A stretch of 64,000 nucleotides of DNA from Rhizobium sp. J15 (GCF_002531825.1 NZ_NWSX01000016.1:1-64000), one strand, 5' to 3'; counted from the stretch's first letter, positions 17,303 through 26,260 are shown. Made by a program: numbers and translations. Notes: generated by a model not told the origin, from the letters alone.

Positions 17303-18235
17303 ATGCTCGATCAGATCAAGGGTCTACACCACGTCACATCGATGGCGGAGGACGCCCGCACCAACAATCAGTTTTTCACCAATGCGCTCGGCCTGCGCCG
17401 CGTCAAGAAGACGGTGAACTTCGATGCGCCTGACGTCTATCACCTCTATTACGGTGACGAGACCGGTGCGCCCGGGACGATCATGACCTATTTCCCGTTC
17501 CCGAAGATGGCGCAGGGCCGTCCGGGCACCGGCGAGGTCGGCACGACGGTGTTTTCCGTTCCGCAGGGCTCGCTCGGCTTCTGGAGCGACCGCTTCGCCA
17601 CGCTCGGTCTCGGCGGCCTGAAGGCCGAGGAAAGTTTCGGCCAAAAGCGGCTGAATTTCTCCGGCCCGGATGGCGACGGCTTCGCGCTCGTCGAGGTCAA
17701 GGATGATGCCCGCCAGCCCTGGACGCATGGCGGCATCAGCGAGGACCATGCCATTCGCGGCTTCCACTCCGTCGCCCTGCGGCTGAGGGACGAAGGCGCG
17801 ACAGCCGAGCTGCTGAAGTTCATGGGTTATGAGGTGGCCGAGGAAAGGGATGGCGTGAAGCGGCTGATCAAGCCCGATGGCAACGGCGCGCATCTCATCG
17901 ATCTCGAAACGATGCCGAATATCGCCCGTGCGCTTCCCGGCGCCGGCTCCGTCCACCATGTCGCTTTCGCCGTCGAAAACCGCGAAAAGCAGCTCGACGT
18001 GCGCAAGGCGCTGATGGATACGGGCTATCAGGTGACGCCGGTGATCGACCGCGATTATTTCTGGGCGATCTATTTCCGCACGCCGGGCGGCGTATTGTTC
18101 GAGGTCGCGACGAATGAGCCGGGCTTCGACCGCGACGAAGATACGGCCCATCTCGGCGAAGCGCTGAAGCTGCCGCAGCAGCACGCCCATCTTCGCAATC
18201 TGCTCGAGCAGCATCTGCAGCCGCTCGAAGGTTAA
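17303..18235 (+). CDS. mhqO: Ring-cleaving dioxygenase of the glyoxalase fold (MhqO-like)
   Basis: A 310-residue vicinal-oxygen-chelate protein with two glyoxalase modules. The first starts IKGLHHVTSMAED and the second GSVHHVAFAVEN. His residues and the Glu in GGVLFEVATNEPGF are the likely Fe/Mn ligands. MhqO-type enzymes are linked to detoxification of quinones and hydroquinones. An alpha/beta hydrolase gene of the MhqD type follows after 10 nt, as expected for that pair. The open frame runs 32 codons further upstream; the chosen ATG follows AAGGGG and begins the domain. Confidence 0.8.
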   Translation: MLDQIKGLHHVTSMAEDARTNNQFFTNALGLRRVKKTVNFDAPDVYHLYYGDETGAPGTIMTYFPFPKMAQGRPGTGEVGTTVFSVPQGSLGFWSDRFATLGLGGLKAEESFGQKRLNFSGPDGDGFALVEVKDDARQPWTHGGISEDHAIRGFHSVALRLRDEGATAELLKFMGYEVAEERDGVKRLIKPDGNGAHLIDLETMPNIARALPGAGSVHHVAFAVENREKQLDVRKALMDTGYQVTPVIDRDYFWAIYFRTPGGVLFEVATNEPGFDRDEDTAHLGEALKLPQQHAHLRNLLEQHLQPLEG

Positions 18236-18245
18236 GGAGAAAGAG

Positions 18246-18851
18246 ATGACCGAAACAGGATATGCGCACCGGCTACACGCCGGTGCGCCCGATCAGCCCA
18301 TTCTGGTTGTTCTGCACGGTACCGGCGGCGACGAAAGCCAGTTCTTCGACTTCGGCCGCCGCCTGCTGCCCGACGCAACGATTCTCTCGCCGCGCGGCGA
18401 TGTTTCCGAATATGGCGCGGCGCGCTTCTTCCGCCGCACCGGGGAGGGGGTCTACGATATGGCCGACCTTTCTCGCGCAACCGAGAAGATGGCGGCTTAC
18501 GTCAAGGCGTTCGCTGGGGAATATCAGGCCTCCGCCATTCTCGGCCTCGGCTTTTCGAACGGCGCGAATATCCTTGCCAATGTGCTGATCGAGAAAGGCA
18601 TTTTCGATGCCGCGGTTCTGATGCATCCGCTTATTCCGTTTCAGCCCGAAGCCCGGTCGACCCTTGCGGGAAGAAAGGTGCTGATAACGGCAGGGCGGCG
18701 GGATCCGATTGCGCCCGTACCGATGACCGAGGCGCTGTCTGAACATCTGGAAGATCGGGGGGCGGAGGTCAGGACGGTCTGGCATCCCGGCGGCCACGAG
18801 ATCGCGCCGCTTGAAGTCGATGCCGTTCGCGATTTTCTCGGCGGCTATTGA
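18246..18851 (+). CDS. mhqD: Alpha/beta hydrolase, phospholipase/carboxylesterase type (MhqD-like)
   Basis: A 201-residue hydrolase. It has an oxyanion-hole sequence HGTGGDE near residue 25, the nucleophile elbow GLGFSNGAN, an acidic GRRDPIAP segment and the catalytic His in GGHEI. A GGAGA site lies 6 nt before the ATG. The gene is tightly coupled to the MhqO-like dioxygenase and probably acts with it on aromatic or quinone-derived esters in the cytoplasm. The exact substrate is not known. Confidence 0.82.
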   Translation: MTETGYAHRLHAGAPDQPILVVLHGTGGDESQFFDFGRRLLPDATILSPRGDVSEYGAARFFRRTGEGVYDMADLSRATEKMAAYVKAFAGEYQASAILGLGFSNGANILANVLIEKGIFDAAVLMHPLIPFQPEARSTLAGRKVLITAGRRDPIAPVPMTEALSEHLEDRGAEVRTVWHPGGHEIAPLEVDAVRDFLGGY

Positions 18852-18972
18852 TGGCCGATCGGCTGTAAACCGATTTGCGGGACCGGCTGGCGCCAGCCCC
18901 GCATCTTTACCGGAACGATGATCCCGTCGTCATTGACCGATAGAATGCTTTTTTAATTGATATCCATCTTTT

Positions 18973-18996
18973 CCGAAAACCGTTTCCGATTTTCGG
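18973..18996. repeat. Short intergenic palindrome of rhizobial type
   Basis: CCGAAAA and TTTTCGG flank a 10-nt CCGTTTCCGA loop. This resembles a small palindromic unit I recognise as common between rhizobial genes. It lies between the MhqD-like gene and the convergent KTSC gene and may help end transcription. Confidence 0.5.
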
Positions 18997-19005
18997 GCCC
19001 GATGG

Positions 19006-19263
19006 CTAGGGGCGGGGAGGATATTTGCCCCGGATTGCCTTCATGTAAAAATTCCCGGGCGATTCCGCCATCGTCAAACCAACGACGACTCCCTTGGGAA
19101 CGCCTTCATATTCTCGTCTCTGACCATTTGTCAGATAGACCCGTAGATGCCGGCTGTCTTCGTCGTAGGTAATCGCCTCGATAAGTTTCGAATCAACCGC
19201 AGTCTCCACTTTGCACCCCGCGATTTTTGGATCTGAGATTACTGAGTCGAGAACGTCGTTCAC
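19006..19263 (-). CDS. KTSC domain-containing protein
   Basis: An 85-residue protein whose residues 20-82 match the KTSC domain: IEAITYDEDSRHLRVYLTNGQRREYEGVP, then a hydrophobic helix and FYMKAIRGKY. KTSC domains are short modules often found alone or fused to nucleic-acid enzymes, and their function is poorly defined. No clear Shine-Dalgarno precedes the ATG; the AACG-rich sequence upstream may hold the promoter. Convergent with the MhqD-like gene. Confidence 0.72.
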   Translation of the reverse strand: MNDVLDSVISDPKIAGCKVETAVDSKLIEAITYDEDSRHLRVYLTNGQRREYEGVPKGVVVGLTMAESPGNFYMKAIRGKYPPRP

Positions 19264-19862
19264 GTTCGCAACGCGCCATCATCATGCGCCGCCGCAAGGG
19301 CGTCAAGCACGATAAGCTTAAACGTTCATTTTTTTCCAATCGCTCTCGCCATGGTTGATTTATACAGCTTTTTCGGAGATCTCGATCTGTGGAAATCCGG
19401 TTGCCCGCAGTTCTCCAGCGCGAAGACCGAGCAGCCGGCACAGATGCTGATCGGGCGAACAGTATGGCTTAACGCCGGTTTAACCATCATATACCAAAAT
19501 ACAGCGCAATATTGACCGCGAATCTTTTCCAAAATGGTCGAAGACATGGGTCGTTTCTCGTAACAGCAGTGTTGCCGTCGCTGGTGGGTTGCAGGAGGAC
19601 CTTGCACTTTCAGGCAGGAGCTACAAGGATGAACGATCGTCGTTTGCCGTTGTGCTGGCCCGCCGTGCTCGGCGGCCGACCGGTTTGACGCAGTTGGTGT
19701 AGCAATTGGGAAGGGATAACGTCGTTCTAAATGTGGCAGCGGTTCCGGTTACCTCTCGAGGAGGCCGTGATCAGGCCAATTTCCTCTTGAACACTGAGCC
19801 ACATGCCGCAATGAATCAGCAATGGACCGCACCCGAGCCTTATGTTCGGTCGGATCCCGTAA
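19264..19862. other. 599-nt intergenic region with no confident gene
   Basis: Only short frames are present. A 19-codon frame at 19629-19688 (MNDRRLPLCW start) follows an AGGAG 12 nt upstream, and a 22-codon frame at 19811-19879 (MNQQWTAPEP start) overlaps the phosphatase start out of frame. The region probably carries divergent promoters for the KTSC and phosphatase genes. A 93-codon minus-strand frame here has no coding signature. Confidence 0.4.
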
Positions 19863-20654
19863 ATGGGTTACATGTTTAACTATCTAGGGCCGTGGCGAGA
19901 ACAGATACCGATACTGGCCGGTAACCGCAAAGGACGCGCTCGGCTGACATTTGCCGAGGGGGAATTCGCTGCGGTCTACGCAATGACCGATATTCACGGC
20001 TGCTACAACGAACTCGTCGAAGTGCATCGTCGCATCGAAGAGGATGCCGCGCGCATAGCGGGGCCAAAGCTGATCGTCATGCTCGGCGATTATGTCGACC
20101 GGGGACCGGATTCGAGCGCGGTGCTGGAGTTCCTTAGCAAGGGGCCGCCGGCGGGATTTCAGCGTCTGGCCCTTTGCGGCAATCATGATGCGGAACTGGT
20201 GAAGCTCTATCGCAAACCGGCGCGCATTATCGAATGGCTGAACTTTGCCGGACCGGAGACGCTGCACTCATACGGCATCGACATCGAGCATCTGCTGCAG
20301 TCGGCGGCTGGAAACGAGGCGATCGCCCGCGTCATTCACAACATGATACCCGAACGGCATATCCAGTTTCTGGAATCGCTGCCGATCATGCTGCGGATGG
20401 GACGGGTCGTCTTCGTTCATGCGGGCGTCAAGCCCGGCGTCGATCTCAAGAAGCAGAAGGACAGCGACCTCATGTGGATCCGCCAGCCCTTCCTGGATCT
20501 GGGGCCGCAGCTTCCCGTTCTGGTGATTCACGGGCATACGCCGGCGCGAACCCCGACATTCGGGCCGCAACGCATCGGTATCGACACCGCGGTGTCGGCA
20601 ACGGGCCGCCTGACGGTGCTGACGATCAAGGGCACGCGCGTCGGCCTCCTTTAG
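19863..20654 (+). CDS. pssZ: PPP-family serine/threonine protein phosphatase (PssZ-like)
   Basis: A 263-residue metallophosphoesterase with the ordered PPP signature: DIHG, GDYVDRGP, GNHD, a metal His in VFVHAGV, and HGHTP. It should remove phosphate from Ser/Thr (possibly Tyr) of proteins in the cytoplasm. A phosphatase of this class, PssZ, has been described for the EPS region of R. leguminosarum and affects EPS production. The position beside the UDP-glucose dehydrogenase and pss genes supports that identity. The ATG nine nt later (MFNYLGP) is an equally possible start; neither has a strong ribosome binding site. Confidence 0.75.
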   Translation: MGYMFNYLGPWREQIPILAGNRKGRARLTFAEGEFAAVYAMTDIHGCYNELVEVHRRIEEDAARIAGPKLIVMLGDYVDRGPDSSAVLEFLSKGPPAGFQRLALCGNHDAELVKLYRKPARIIEWLNFAGPETLHSYGIDIEHLLQSAAGNEAIARVIHNMIPERHIQFLESLPIMLRMGRVVFVHAGVKPGVDLKKQKDSDLMWIRQPFLDLGPQLPVLVIHGHTPARTPTFGPQRIGIDTAVSATGRLTVLTIKGTRVGLL

Positions 20655-20706
20655 AGGAAAGGGCGAGATGCGGAGGTTTCCGTTTCGCCGACCGCTCAAA
20701 AGCGAA

Positions 20707-20732
20707 CGCCGCGGGATTTGTGCCCCGCGGCG
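20707..20732 (-). terminator. Hairpin terminator between pssZ and UDP-glucose dehydrogenase
   Basis: CGCCGCGGG and CCCGCGGCG form a perfect 9-bp stem around an 8-nt loop between two convergent genes. On the minus strand the stem is followed by TTCGCTTTT, a weak U-tract. It probably ends the dehydrogenase transcript and may also serve pssZ. Confidence 0.55.
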
Positions 20733-20761
20733 TCAGAACCTTCAGATATCACCAGGACCGA

Positions 20762-22090
20762 TCAGGCCTTGGCCGCATCCTGATAGAGATTGGTGCCGAT
20801 ACCGGCATAGGTAAAGCCGTGTTTGCGGATCTCGTCGCTGCGGTAGATATTGCGCAGATCGACGAGGATCGGAGAGCGCATCGACTGCTTCAGGCGGTTG
20901 AAATCGAGCGCGCGGAACTGGTTCCATTCGGTGACGATGACGATAGCATCGGCACCGGCGGCGGCTTCATACGGGCCGCTGGCATATTCGATGTTGTCGA
21001 TGACCTTGCGGGCATTCTCCATACCTTCCGGATCGTAGCCGACGACCTGGGCGCCGTTGTCCTGCAGGGTCTGGATGATGGCGATCGCTGGGCTATCACG
21101 CATGTCGTCGGTGTTCGGCTTGAAGGTCAGACCGAGGATCGCGATCTTCTTGCCGCGAATGTCCCCGCCGACGGCCGAAATGACCTTGCGGCCCATTGCG
21201 CGCTTGCGGTTGTCGTTGATCGAGATCGTCGTCTCGATGAGACGGACCGGTGCATCGTAATCCTGCGCCGTCTTGGCAAGGGCAAGCGTGTCCTTGGGGA
21301 AGCACGAACCGCCGTAGCCCGGGCCGGCATGCAGGAACTTGGAGCCGATACGGCCGTCGAGACCGATGCCGCGCGAAACGTCCTGGACGTTGGCGTCGAC
21401 CCTTTCGCAGAGGTCGGCGATCTCGTTGATGAAGGTGATCTTCATCGCCAGGAAGGCGTTGGCGGCATATTTGATGAGCTCGGAGGTGCGGCGGCTCGTG
21501 AAGACCAGGGGAGCCTGGTTCAGATAAAGCGGACGATAGACCTCGGTCATGGTTTCGCGTGCGCGGTCGTCATTCAGTCCGACGACGATACGGTCGGGAC
21601 GCTTGAAATCCTCGATCGCAGCGCCTTCGCGCAGGAACTCGGGATTGGAGACGACGGCGACATCGGCCGAAGGATTGGTTTCCCGCACGATGCGCTCGAC
21701 CTCGTCTCCGGTGCCGACCGGAACGGTCGACTTGGTAACGATGACGGTGAAGCCTTCGACATAGGTGGCGATCTCGCGTGCAGCCGCGTAGACATAGGAC
21801 AGGTCCGCATGGCCGTCGCCGCGCCGGGACGGCGTGCCGACCGCGATGAAGACGACGTCGGCGCCACGCACGCTTTCGCCCACATCCGTGGAAAAGGACA
21901 GCCGGCCGGTGCTGGTATTTTCGGCGACGAGTTGATCGAGACCCGGCTCGTAGATCGGAATGCGGCCTTCGCGAAGGGCTTCGATCTTACTCAGATCCTT
22001 GTCCACGCAGATGACGTCGTGGCCGAAATCCGCAAAGCAAACGCCTGAAACGAGGCCGACATAGCCTGATCCAATCATCGTGATGCGCAT
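20762..22090 (-). CDS. rkpK: UDP-glucose 6-dehydrogenase
   Basis: A 442-residue enzyme of the UDP-sugar dehydrogenase family. It has NAD-binding GSGYVG at 7-12, GTPS near 85, the substrate loop EFLREG, and the catalytic Cys263 in GPGYGGSCFPKD. It oxidises UDP-glucose twice to UDP-glucuronate in the cytoplasm. That product feeds PssDE and other glucuronosyl transferases and LpsL. It corresponds to rkpK of Sinorhizobium and exo5 of R. leguminosarum. A 19-bp palindrome lies 30 nt upstream of the ATG. Confidence 0.93.
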   Translation of the reverse strand: MRITMIGSGYVGLVSGVCFADFGHDVICVDKDLSKIEALREGRIPIYEPGLDQLVAENTSTGRLSFSTDVGESVRGADVVFIAVGTPSRRGDGHADLSYVYAAAREIATYVEGFTVIVTKSTVPVGTGDEVERIVRETNPSADVAVVSNPEFLREGAAIEDFKRPDRIVVGLNDDRARETMTEVYRPLYLNQAPLVFTSRRTSELIKYAANAFLAMKITFINEIADLCERVDANVQDVSRGIGLDGRIGSKFLHAGPGYGGSCFPKDTLALAKTAQDYDAPVRLIETTISINDNRKRAMGRKVISAVGGDIRGKKIAILGLTFKPNTDDMRDSPAIAIIQTLQDNGAQVVGYDPEGMENARKVIDNIEYASGPYEAAAGADAIVIVTEWNQFRALDFNRLKQSMRSPILVDLRNIYRSDEIRKHGFTYAGIGTNLYQDAAKA

Positions 22091-22424
22091 ATTTCCCTCA
22101 AATCATTAGAGTAGAGCGTCATGCTGCGTCGCAGCATGCGTTCGTCATACTGAATCTGGGCCAAAAGACAATATCGAAGATCGCTTGATACCCATATCGG
22201 AAGTCGTAGTCGGGGTGCCACTGCTCGTTGCCGGCGGCCCCGTCGACAGCCAAAACATAGATTTGTGTGCGCGATATGACAAGCCGAGCCGTTCGTCAGA
22301 GCCGGCTCGGCTTCAATTCAATAGACGGTGTATAGGTCAATGCGCTGCTGAAAGCGCACCCGCGAATTTTGCATTCGCTCCTCTCGCGCCTTGGCATTTT
22401 CGCCTGTCGGTGCAGGGCCGGTGA
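22091..22424. promoter_or_regulatory. Upstream region of the UDP-glucose dehydrogenase gene
   Basis: A 334-nt gap between the dehydrogenase start and the 3' end of the protease gene, both on the minus strand. It holds the CATGCTGCG palindrome and moderately AT-rich sequence suitable for a promoter. No gene is supported. Confidence 0.5.
22120..22138. promoter_or_regulatory. CTGC-N3-GCAG palindrome upstream of rkpK
   Basis: CATGCTGCG and CGCAGCATG flank a single T: a 19-bp, perfectly symmetric site 30-48 nt before the dehydrogenase ATG. Its core CTGC-GTC-GCAG fits the CTGC-N3-GCAG pattern reported for PhaR (AniA) regulators of polyhydroxybutyrate and EPS metabolism in alphaproteobacteria. Binding here is inferred, not shown. 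Confidence 0.45.
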
Positions 22425-23024
22425 TTACAGACGGTACCAGACGTAAGGGTCCGTTCCCGACTGAATCTTGTCCCAGCGCAGATCGGTATCGCGCCAGTTC
22501 TTGATGCTGCTTTGCCTGTTGTCGAGCACCAGGTCGCCCTTGTCGGTTCTGACCACAAGGACCGCATGGCCTTCACCGGAGGGTGTATAGGCCGTGGCAA
22601 TGCGCAAAGCGCGCGACGACCAGCCCATCGCCATCAGCCGGCTGCGCTTGGTCAAAGCGAAATCTTCGCAGTCGCCGCTGCGCACATTCACCTTCCAGAC
22701 GTCGCCGTTCAATTCGCTGCGGGAGTCGTTCCGGCCGATTATCGTGCGGTTGACGCTGCGGTTTACATCCTTCAACTGCAGCATTTCCTTGTCCGTCAGC
22801 GCGACGACCGCAGAACCGTTGTTGTCGCGGCATTCGGCGGGGTTCTGGGCGCAGAACAGCACCTGGGCGAAGGGCGGAATGATCTTGCCTTTTTCAGAGA
22901 TATAGCTGACCGCCGAATTGCTGTTCAGGTCGCGGGCAAGACCTGCGGGACCGGCGGCCAATGCCGAGCTAACATTGCCTGCTGCGAAGGTGAGTGCCAG
23001 AAGTGTAACAAATGTTTTCTTCAT
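22425..23024 (-). CDS. Transglutaminase-like cysteine protease (BTLCP, peptidase C93)
   Basis: A 199-residue exported protein. The signal peptide is about 1-23 (ending ALA) and the mature start is AGPAGLARDL. The catalytic triad of the bacterial transglutaminase-like cysteine proteinases is in place: C119 in SGDCEDFAL, H153 in GEGHAVLVV and D168 in LVLDNR. Such proteins act in the periplasm and in other bacteria process large adhesins. Here a role in surface-protein processing beside EPS genes is only an inference. The signal and mature N-terminus resemble those of the small protein at 10414-10728. Confidence 0.82.
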   Translation of the reverse strand: MKKTFVTLLALTFAAGNVSSALAAGPAGLARDLNSNSAVSYISEKGKIIPPFAQVLFCAQNPAECRDNNGSAVVALTDKEMLQLKDVNRSVNRTIIGRNDSRSELNGDVWKVNVRSGDCEDFALTKRSRLMAMGWSSRALRIATAYTPSGEGHAVLVVRTDKGDLVLDNRQSSIKNWRDTDLRWDKIQSGTDPYVWYRL

Positions 23025-23332
23025 GTCGTAATCCCCGTTCAGGACAACCTATTGAGATCAGGCTTGCCTTTTTTCCCAGTCAATGGCATGGCGATTGAGT
23101 GATCTGCCAAGTATTGGCTGTAGAACGTCTGTCCCGTTCTTGCTGCTTTGACAGGAGCATAGCCGGGGCTTGTCTCGATTGGTTTAAACCTTTCGCGACA
23201 ATTTTAAACGATGTGGAATTCTGTTACGATTTAGCACGCAAGCGCTTGATATGCAACTTATGTTAGCACGTGTAAATTAACCGCTTCGGTTGCATGGCTT
23301 CGATTGCTGCCTGCCTTGGTAAATGAAATCGA
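23025..23332. promoter_or_regulatory. Promoter region between the protease gene and pssT
   Basis: A 308-nt divergent gap. It is AT-rich towards pssT and holds an inverted repeat, GTTTAAA (23183-23189) and TTTAAAC (23204-23210), and a direct repeat, TTAGCACG (23231 and 23263). These could bind regulators of EPS genes (RosR/MucR-type proteins favour AT-rich sites), but no exact consensus is claimed. Confidence 0.45.
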
Positions 23333-24742
23333 ATGTTATCCAACTTCATCAACAGGCAGGTTTTACGAGAGGTTCTCCTCTTCGCCTTCATCGGCCTCGT
23401 TATACTGACGCTCATTCCGTTTGGCAGCGTCACGCCCTTTCCCTTCGCCTTCGCCGCGATTGCGATGTTTGGCCTCGCCATTATTTCCGCGCTGATCTTC
23501 GGGGAGCCGAGACAAAGCAGATGGGTTTTCAGCAGCGCCTTGCTGGTGCTGGTCGTGGTGACGGGCTGGACGTTCGTGCAGACCATCGACATGCCTTCCG
23601 ATTGGCCGGCAAATCCCGCCTGGCGTGCCGCGCGTGAGCTGGCAGGTGTGCAATATGCAGCGATCTCGGTCGAGCCGGCCGATACGCTCGCTTCGATCCT
23701 CTGGATCGCGCTGCCCTTCGTCACCTTCCTGACCGGCCTTCTTCTGTGCGATACCGATCAGCGTGCGAGGAAAGTCTTGAGCGCGCTTGGGCTTTCGGCC
23801 GGCGCGATCGCGGTTTTCGGCCTGCTGCAGTTTTCGATGTTTCCCAAAATCCTGATCGTCATCGAAAAACACGCCTACCTCGACAGCCTGACGGCCGTCT
23901 TCGTCAACCGCAACACCGCCGCGACCTTCCTTGGGCTCGGAACGCTGCTCATGCTGACCCTGATCAGGGATATCACCCGGGCGCTTGCGAAGTATCCGCC
24001 GGACGAACCGGGCCGGAACATGCTGCTCGTGAGGTCCTGGATTTACATCCTGCTCCTGTGCGCATGCTTCAGCGCCCTGATGCTGAGCCGCTCGCGCGCC
24101 GGGATCTTCGCGACATTCGTTGCCGCTCTGATCTATTTTCCCTGGCTCGTCATCAACTGGAACGGCTCGACGCGTCATCTGAGGGTGGCGCCGAGATGGC
24201 GCTCGATGCTGAAGCTTTTCTCGGCGATCGGTTTCGTCGTCGTGCTGCTGGCGGTGTTTGCAGGCCAGGCGATCCTGCGTGCAAAGGAACGGCGGCTCGA
24301 AGATGATCAGCGGTTCTGCATGCTGCCGGGCATATGGCGTGCCATTTCGGATCACTGGCTGACAGGCACTGGCCTCGGAACCTTCCGGACCGTCTTTCCC
24401 GCCTATCGCGATCCGGCCTGCGGAATTTTGGGGGTTTTCGACCGCGCACACAATTTCTACCTCGAAGGATTTCTCGGCCTCGGGATCGTGTTTCCCATCG
24501 CAACGCTTGTTGTTTTCGGAGTGCTCGCCGTGGTGTTCCGGCGTGGGCTCGCCCAGAGGCGGCGGCTGCGGCACTATGTTCTTCTGGGCGTCGCGGCGAC
24601 GGTTCTGGTTGCCCTCCATGCAGCTGTCGATTTCTCGCTGCAGATACCGGGTTTCGCCGTCTTTTTCGCCGCCTTCCTCAGCGCAACCGTCGCGATAAGT
24701 CTGGGCCGCAGCCAGGCGGAGACGGATCGGCAATATGCGTGA
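23333..24742 (+). CDS. pssT: EPS polymerase / O-antigen ligase-like membrane protein PssT
   Basis: A 469-residue integral membrane protein with about ten to twelve hydrophobic segments. A large loop (about 290-365) contains WLTGTGLGTFRTVFPAYRDP, the Wzy/O-antigen ligase-type signature. It would polymerise EPS repeat units on the periplasmic face of the inner membrane. The gene order pssT-pssN-pssO-pssP is that of R. leguminosarum, which supports the name. The ATG has no strong Shine-Dalgarno; an upstream ATG at 23323 is in another frame. Confidence 0.82.
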   Translation: MLSNFINRQVLREVLLFAFIGLVILTLIPFGSVTPFPFAFAAIAMFGLAIISALIFGEPRQSRWVFSSALLVLVVVTGWTFVQTIDMPSDWPANPAWRAARELAGVQYAAISVEPADTLASILWIALPFVTFLTGLLLCDTDQRARKVLSALGLSAGAIAVFGLLQFSMFPKILIVIEKHAYLDSLTAVFVNRNTAATFLGLGTLLMLTLIRDITRALAKYPPDEPGRNMLLVRSWIYILLLCACFSALMLSRSRAGIFATFVAALIYFPWLVINWNGSTRHLRVAPRWRSMLKLFSAIGFVVVLLAVFAGQAILRAKERRLEDDQRFCMLPGIWRAISDHWLTGTGLGTFRTVFPAYRDPACGILGVFDRAHNFYLEGFLGLGIVFPIATLVVFGVLAVVFRRGLAQRRRLRHYVLLGVAATVLVALHAAVDFSLQIPGFAVFFAAFLSATVAISLGRSQAETDRQYA

Positions 24743-25048
24743 TTGCTAAGTAACGAATGGCTAAATGAATGGATTTTATGAAGGTTTTTCGAAAACGGTA
24801 ATTGTTGCAGTGCCGCGGTGTTGACTCTCAAATGCAAGAGATTTTATAGCGGGGGCAGCCTTCAGATTATTGCCGACGCCAGAAGAGTCGGATTGGGGCC
24901 GTTTTCGTTTGCTGAAGGTCCGGGCGTTGCCGGGCTGCCACAGTTAGAGAAATGTTAATCGGCTTTCAGTGATGATGGATCGGGGATTGTCTTGTATTTT
25001 GTCAGATTGCGGGGCAGTAGCTTCAAGGGCGTTAACACGGGATATTCT
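24743..25048. promoter_or_regulatory. Intergenic region between pssT and pssN
   Basis: A 306-nt gap with AT-rich sequence at both ends and no convincing frame. It probably contains the pssN promoter, since spacing this long argues against simple read-through from pssT. Confidence 0.4.
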
Positions 25049-26260
25049 ATGAGTTGTTTTCCTGTAGCTAGTACACGCGTCGCCATTGTTGTTGCGCTAA
25101 CCACTATATTGGCAAGCTGCACGTCCTTGCCAAGATCCGGTCCTGATCACAAAGACGTTGATCGAGATGCAGCGGTAAAGGTCACCACAGAGAAGCGGCG
25201 TGTCGGCATTGACTACGCCCTCGTCGACCTCAGCAAGAACGTTCTGCCGCATTTTACCTCCGTCCAGCCGACTTCCTTCAAGGGGTTCGGCGGCGGTCGT
25301 GGCGGGGCGCCTGAAATTCCGCTTGGTTATGGCGACGTTGTCCAGGTTGCTATCTTCGAAGCTCAGTCCGGCGGCTTGTTCATTCCCTCGGATGCCGGAA
25401 GCCGACCCGGCAATTACATTTCTCTGCCAGAGCAGACCATCGATAGAAACGGAACGATCACGATTCCCTACGCTGGTCGCGTTCCGGCCGCGGGTCGCCT
25501 GAAGGAGACCGTGGAGCAGGACGTCGAAGATCGGCTTGCAAGCCGCGCGATCGAGCCGCAGGTGGTCATTACGACGACGACCAACCGCTCCAGCCAGGTG
25601 GCAGTGCTCGGGGATGTCAACAATCCTCAGCGCATCACGATCAGCCCGGCCGGTGAGCGCGTTCTCGATGTCATTTCCGCCGCCGGCGGTTTGACGACCA
25701 ACAATATCGAAACGAACGTAACGCTGCAGCGTCGCGGCAAGACGGCAACCGTCGCCTACAACACGCTGTTGAAGAATCCGGCGGAGAATATCTATGTCGC
25801 GCCGAACGATACGGTCTCGGTCGATCATGAGCGCCGCACCTACCTTGCGCTCGGCGCCGCCGGCGTCAGCGGCCGCTTCGATTTCGAAGAATCCGACCTG
25901 ACCCTCGGCGAGGCCATCGCCAAGGCGGGCGGCCTGCGTGATGACCGCGCCGATCCGGCTCAGGTCCTGCTCTATCGCCTTGTCCCGAAGAAGACGCTTG
26001 CAGCCATGCATGTCGACACGACGAAGTTTGCAGGCGACACGGTGCCGGTGATCATCCGCGCCAACCTTCGTGATCCTGCCACCTTGTTCGCCGCCCAGCA
26101 GTTCAAGATGGAAGACAAGGATATTATCTATATTTCCAATTCGGACTCTGTCGAACTGGTCAAGTTCCTTGACATCGTAAATTCGGTATCGTCCACTGTG
26201 TCAGGTGTAACGGATGACGCCAACGATACCCGTAATGCGATACAGGATCTTGGCAATTGA
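25049..26260 (+). CDS. pssN: Outer-membrane polysaccharide export lipoprotein PssN
   Basis: A 403-residue OPX (Wza-type) protein. It has a lipoprotein signal with lipobox LASC (Cys24), a poly_export domain (YGDVVQVAIFEAQSG to VPAAGRLKETVEQDVEDRL), then SLBB-like segments (VAVLGDVNNPQRITISP; LALGAAGVSGRFDFEESDLTLGEAIAKAGG). It forms the outer-membrane channel through which EPS leaves the cell, working with PssP. The start chosen gives the lipoprotein signal; the 19 extra upstream codons would spoil it. Confidence 0.9.
   Translation: MSCFPVASTRVAIVVALTTILASCTSLPRSGPDHKDVDRDAAVKVTTEKRRVGIDYALVDLSKNVLPHFTSVQPTSFKGFGGGRGGAPEIPLGYGDVVQVAIFEAQSGGLFIPSDAGSRPGNYISLPEQTIDRNGTITIPYAGRVPAAGRLKETVEQDVEDRLASRAIEPQVVITTTTNRSSQVAVLGDVNNPQRITISPAGERVLDVISAAGGLTTNNIETNVTLQRRGKTATVAYNTLLKNPAENIYVAPNDTVSVDHERRTYLALGAAGVSGRFDFEESDLTLGEAIAKAGGLRDDRADPAQVLLYRLVPKKTLAAMHVDTTKFAGDTVPVIIRANLRDPATLFAAQQFKMEDKDIIYISNSDSVELVKFLDIVNSVSSTVSGVTDDANDTRNAIQDLGN

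Noticed and set aside
19326-19607. 93-codon minus-strand frame in the gap before the phosphatase gene
   Set aside because: Mixed composition with scattered Cys and His, no ribosome site; not distinguishable from chance.
20234-22048. 604-codon plus-strand open frame
   Set aside because: It overlaps the end of the phosphatase in another frame and runs antisense to UDP-glucose dehydrogenase; low-complexity composition, no domain.
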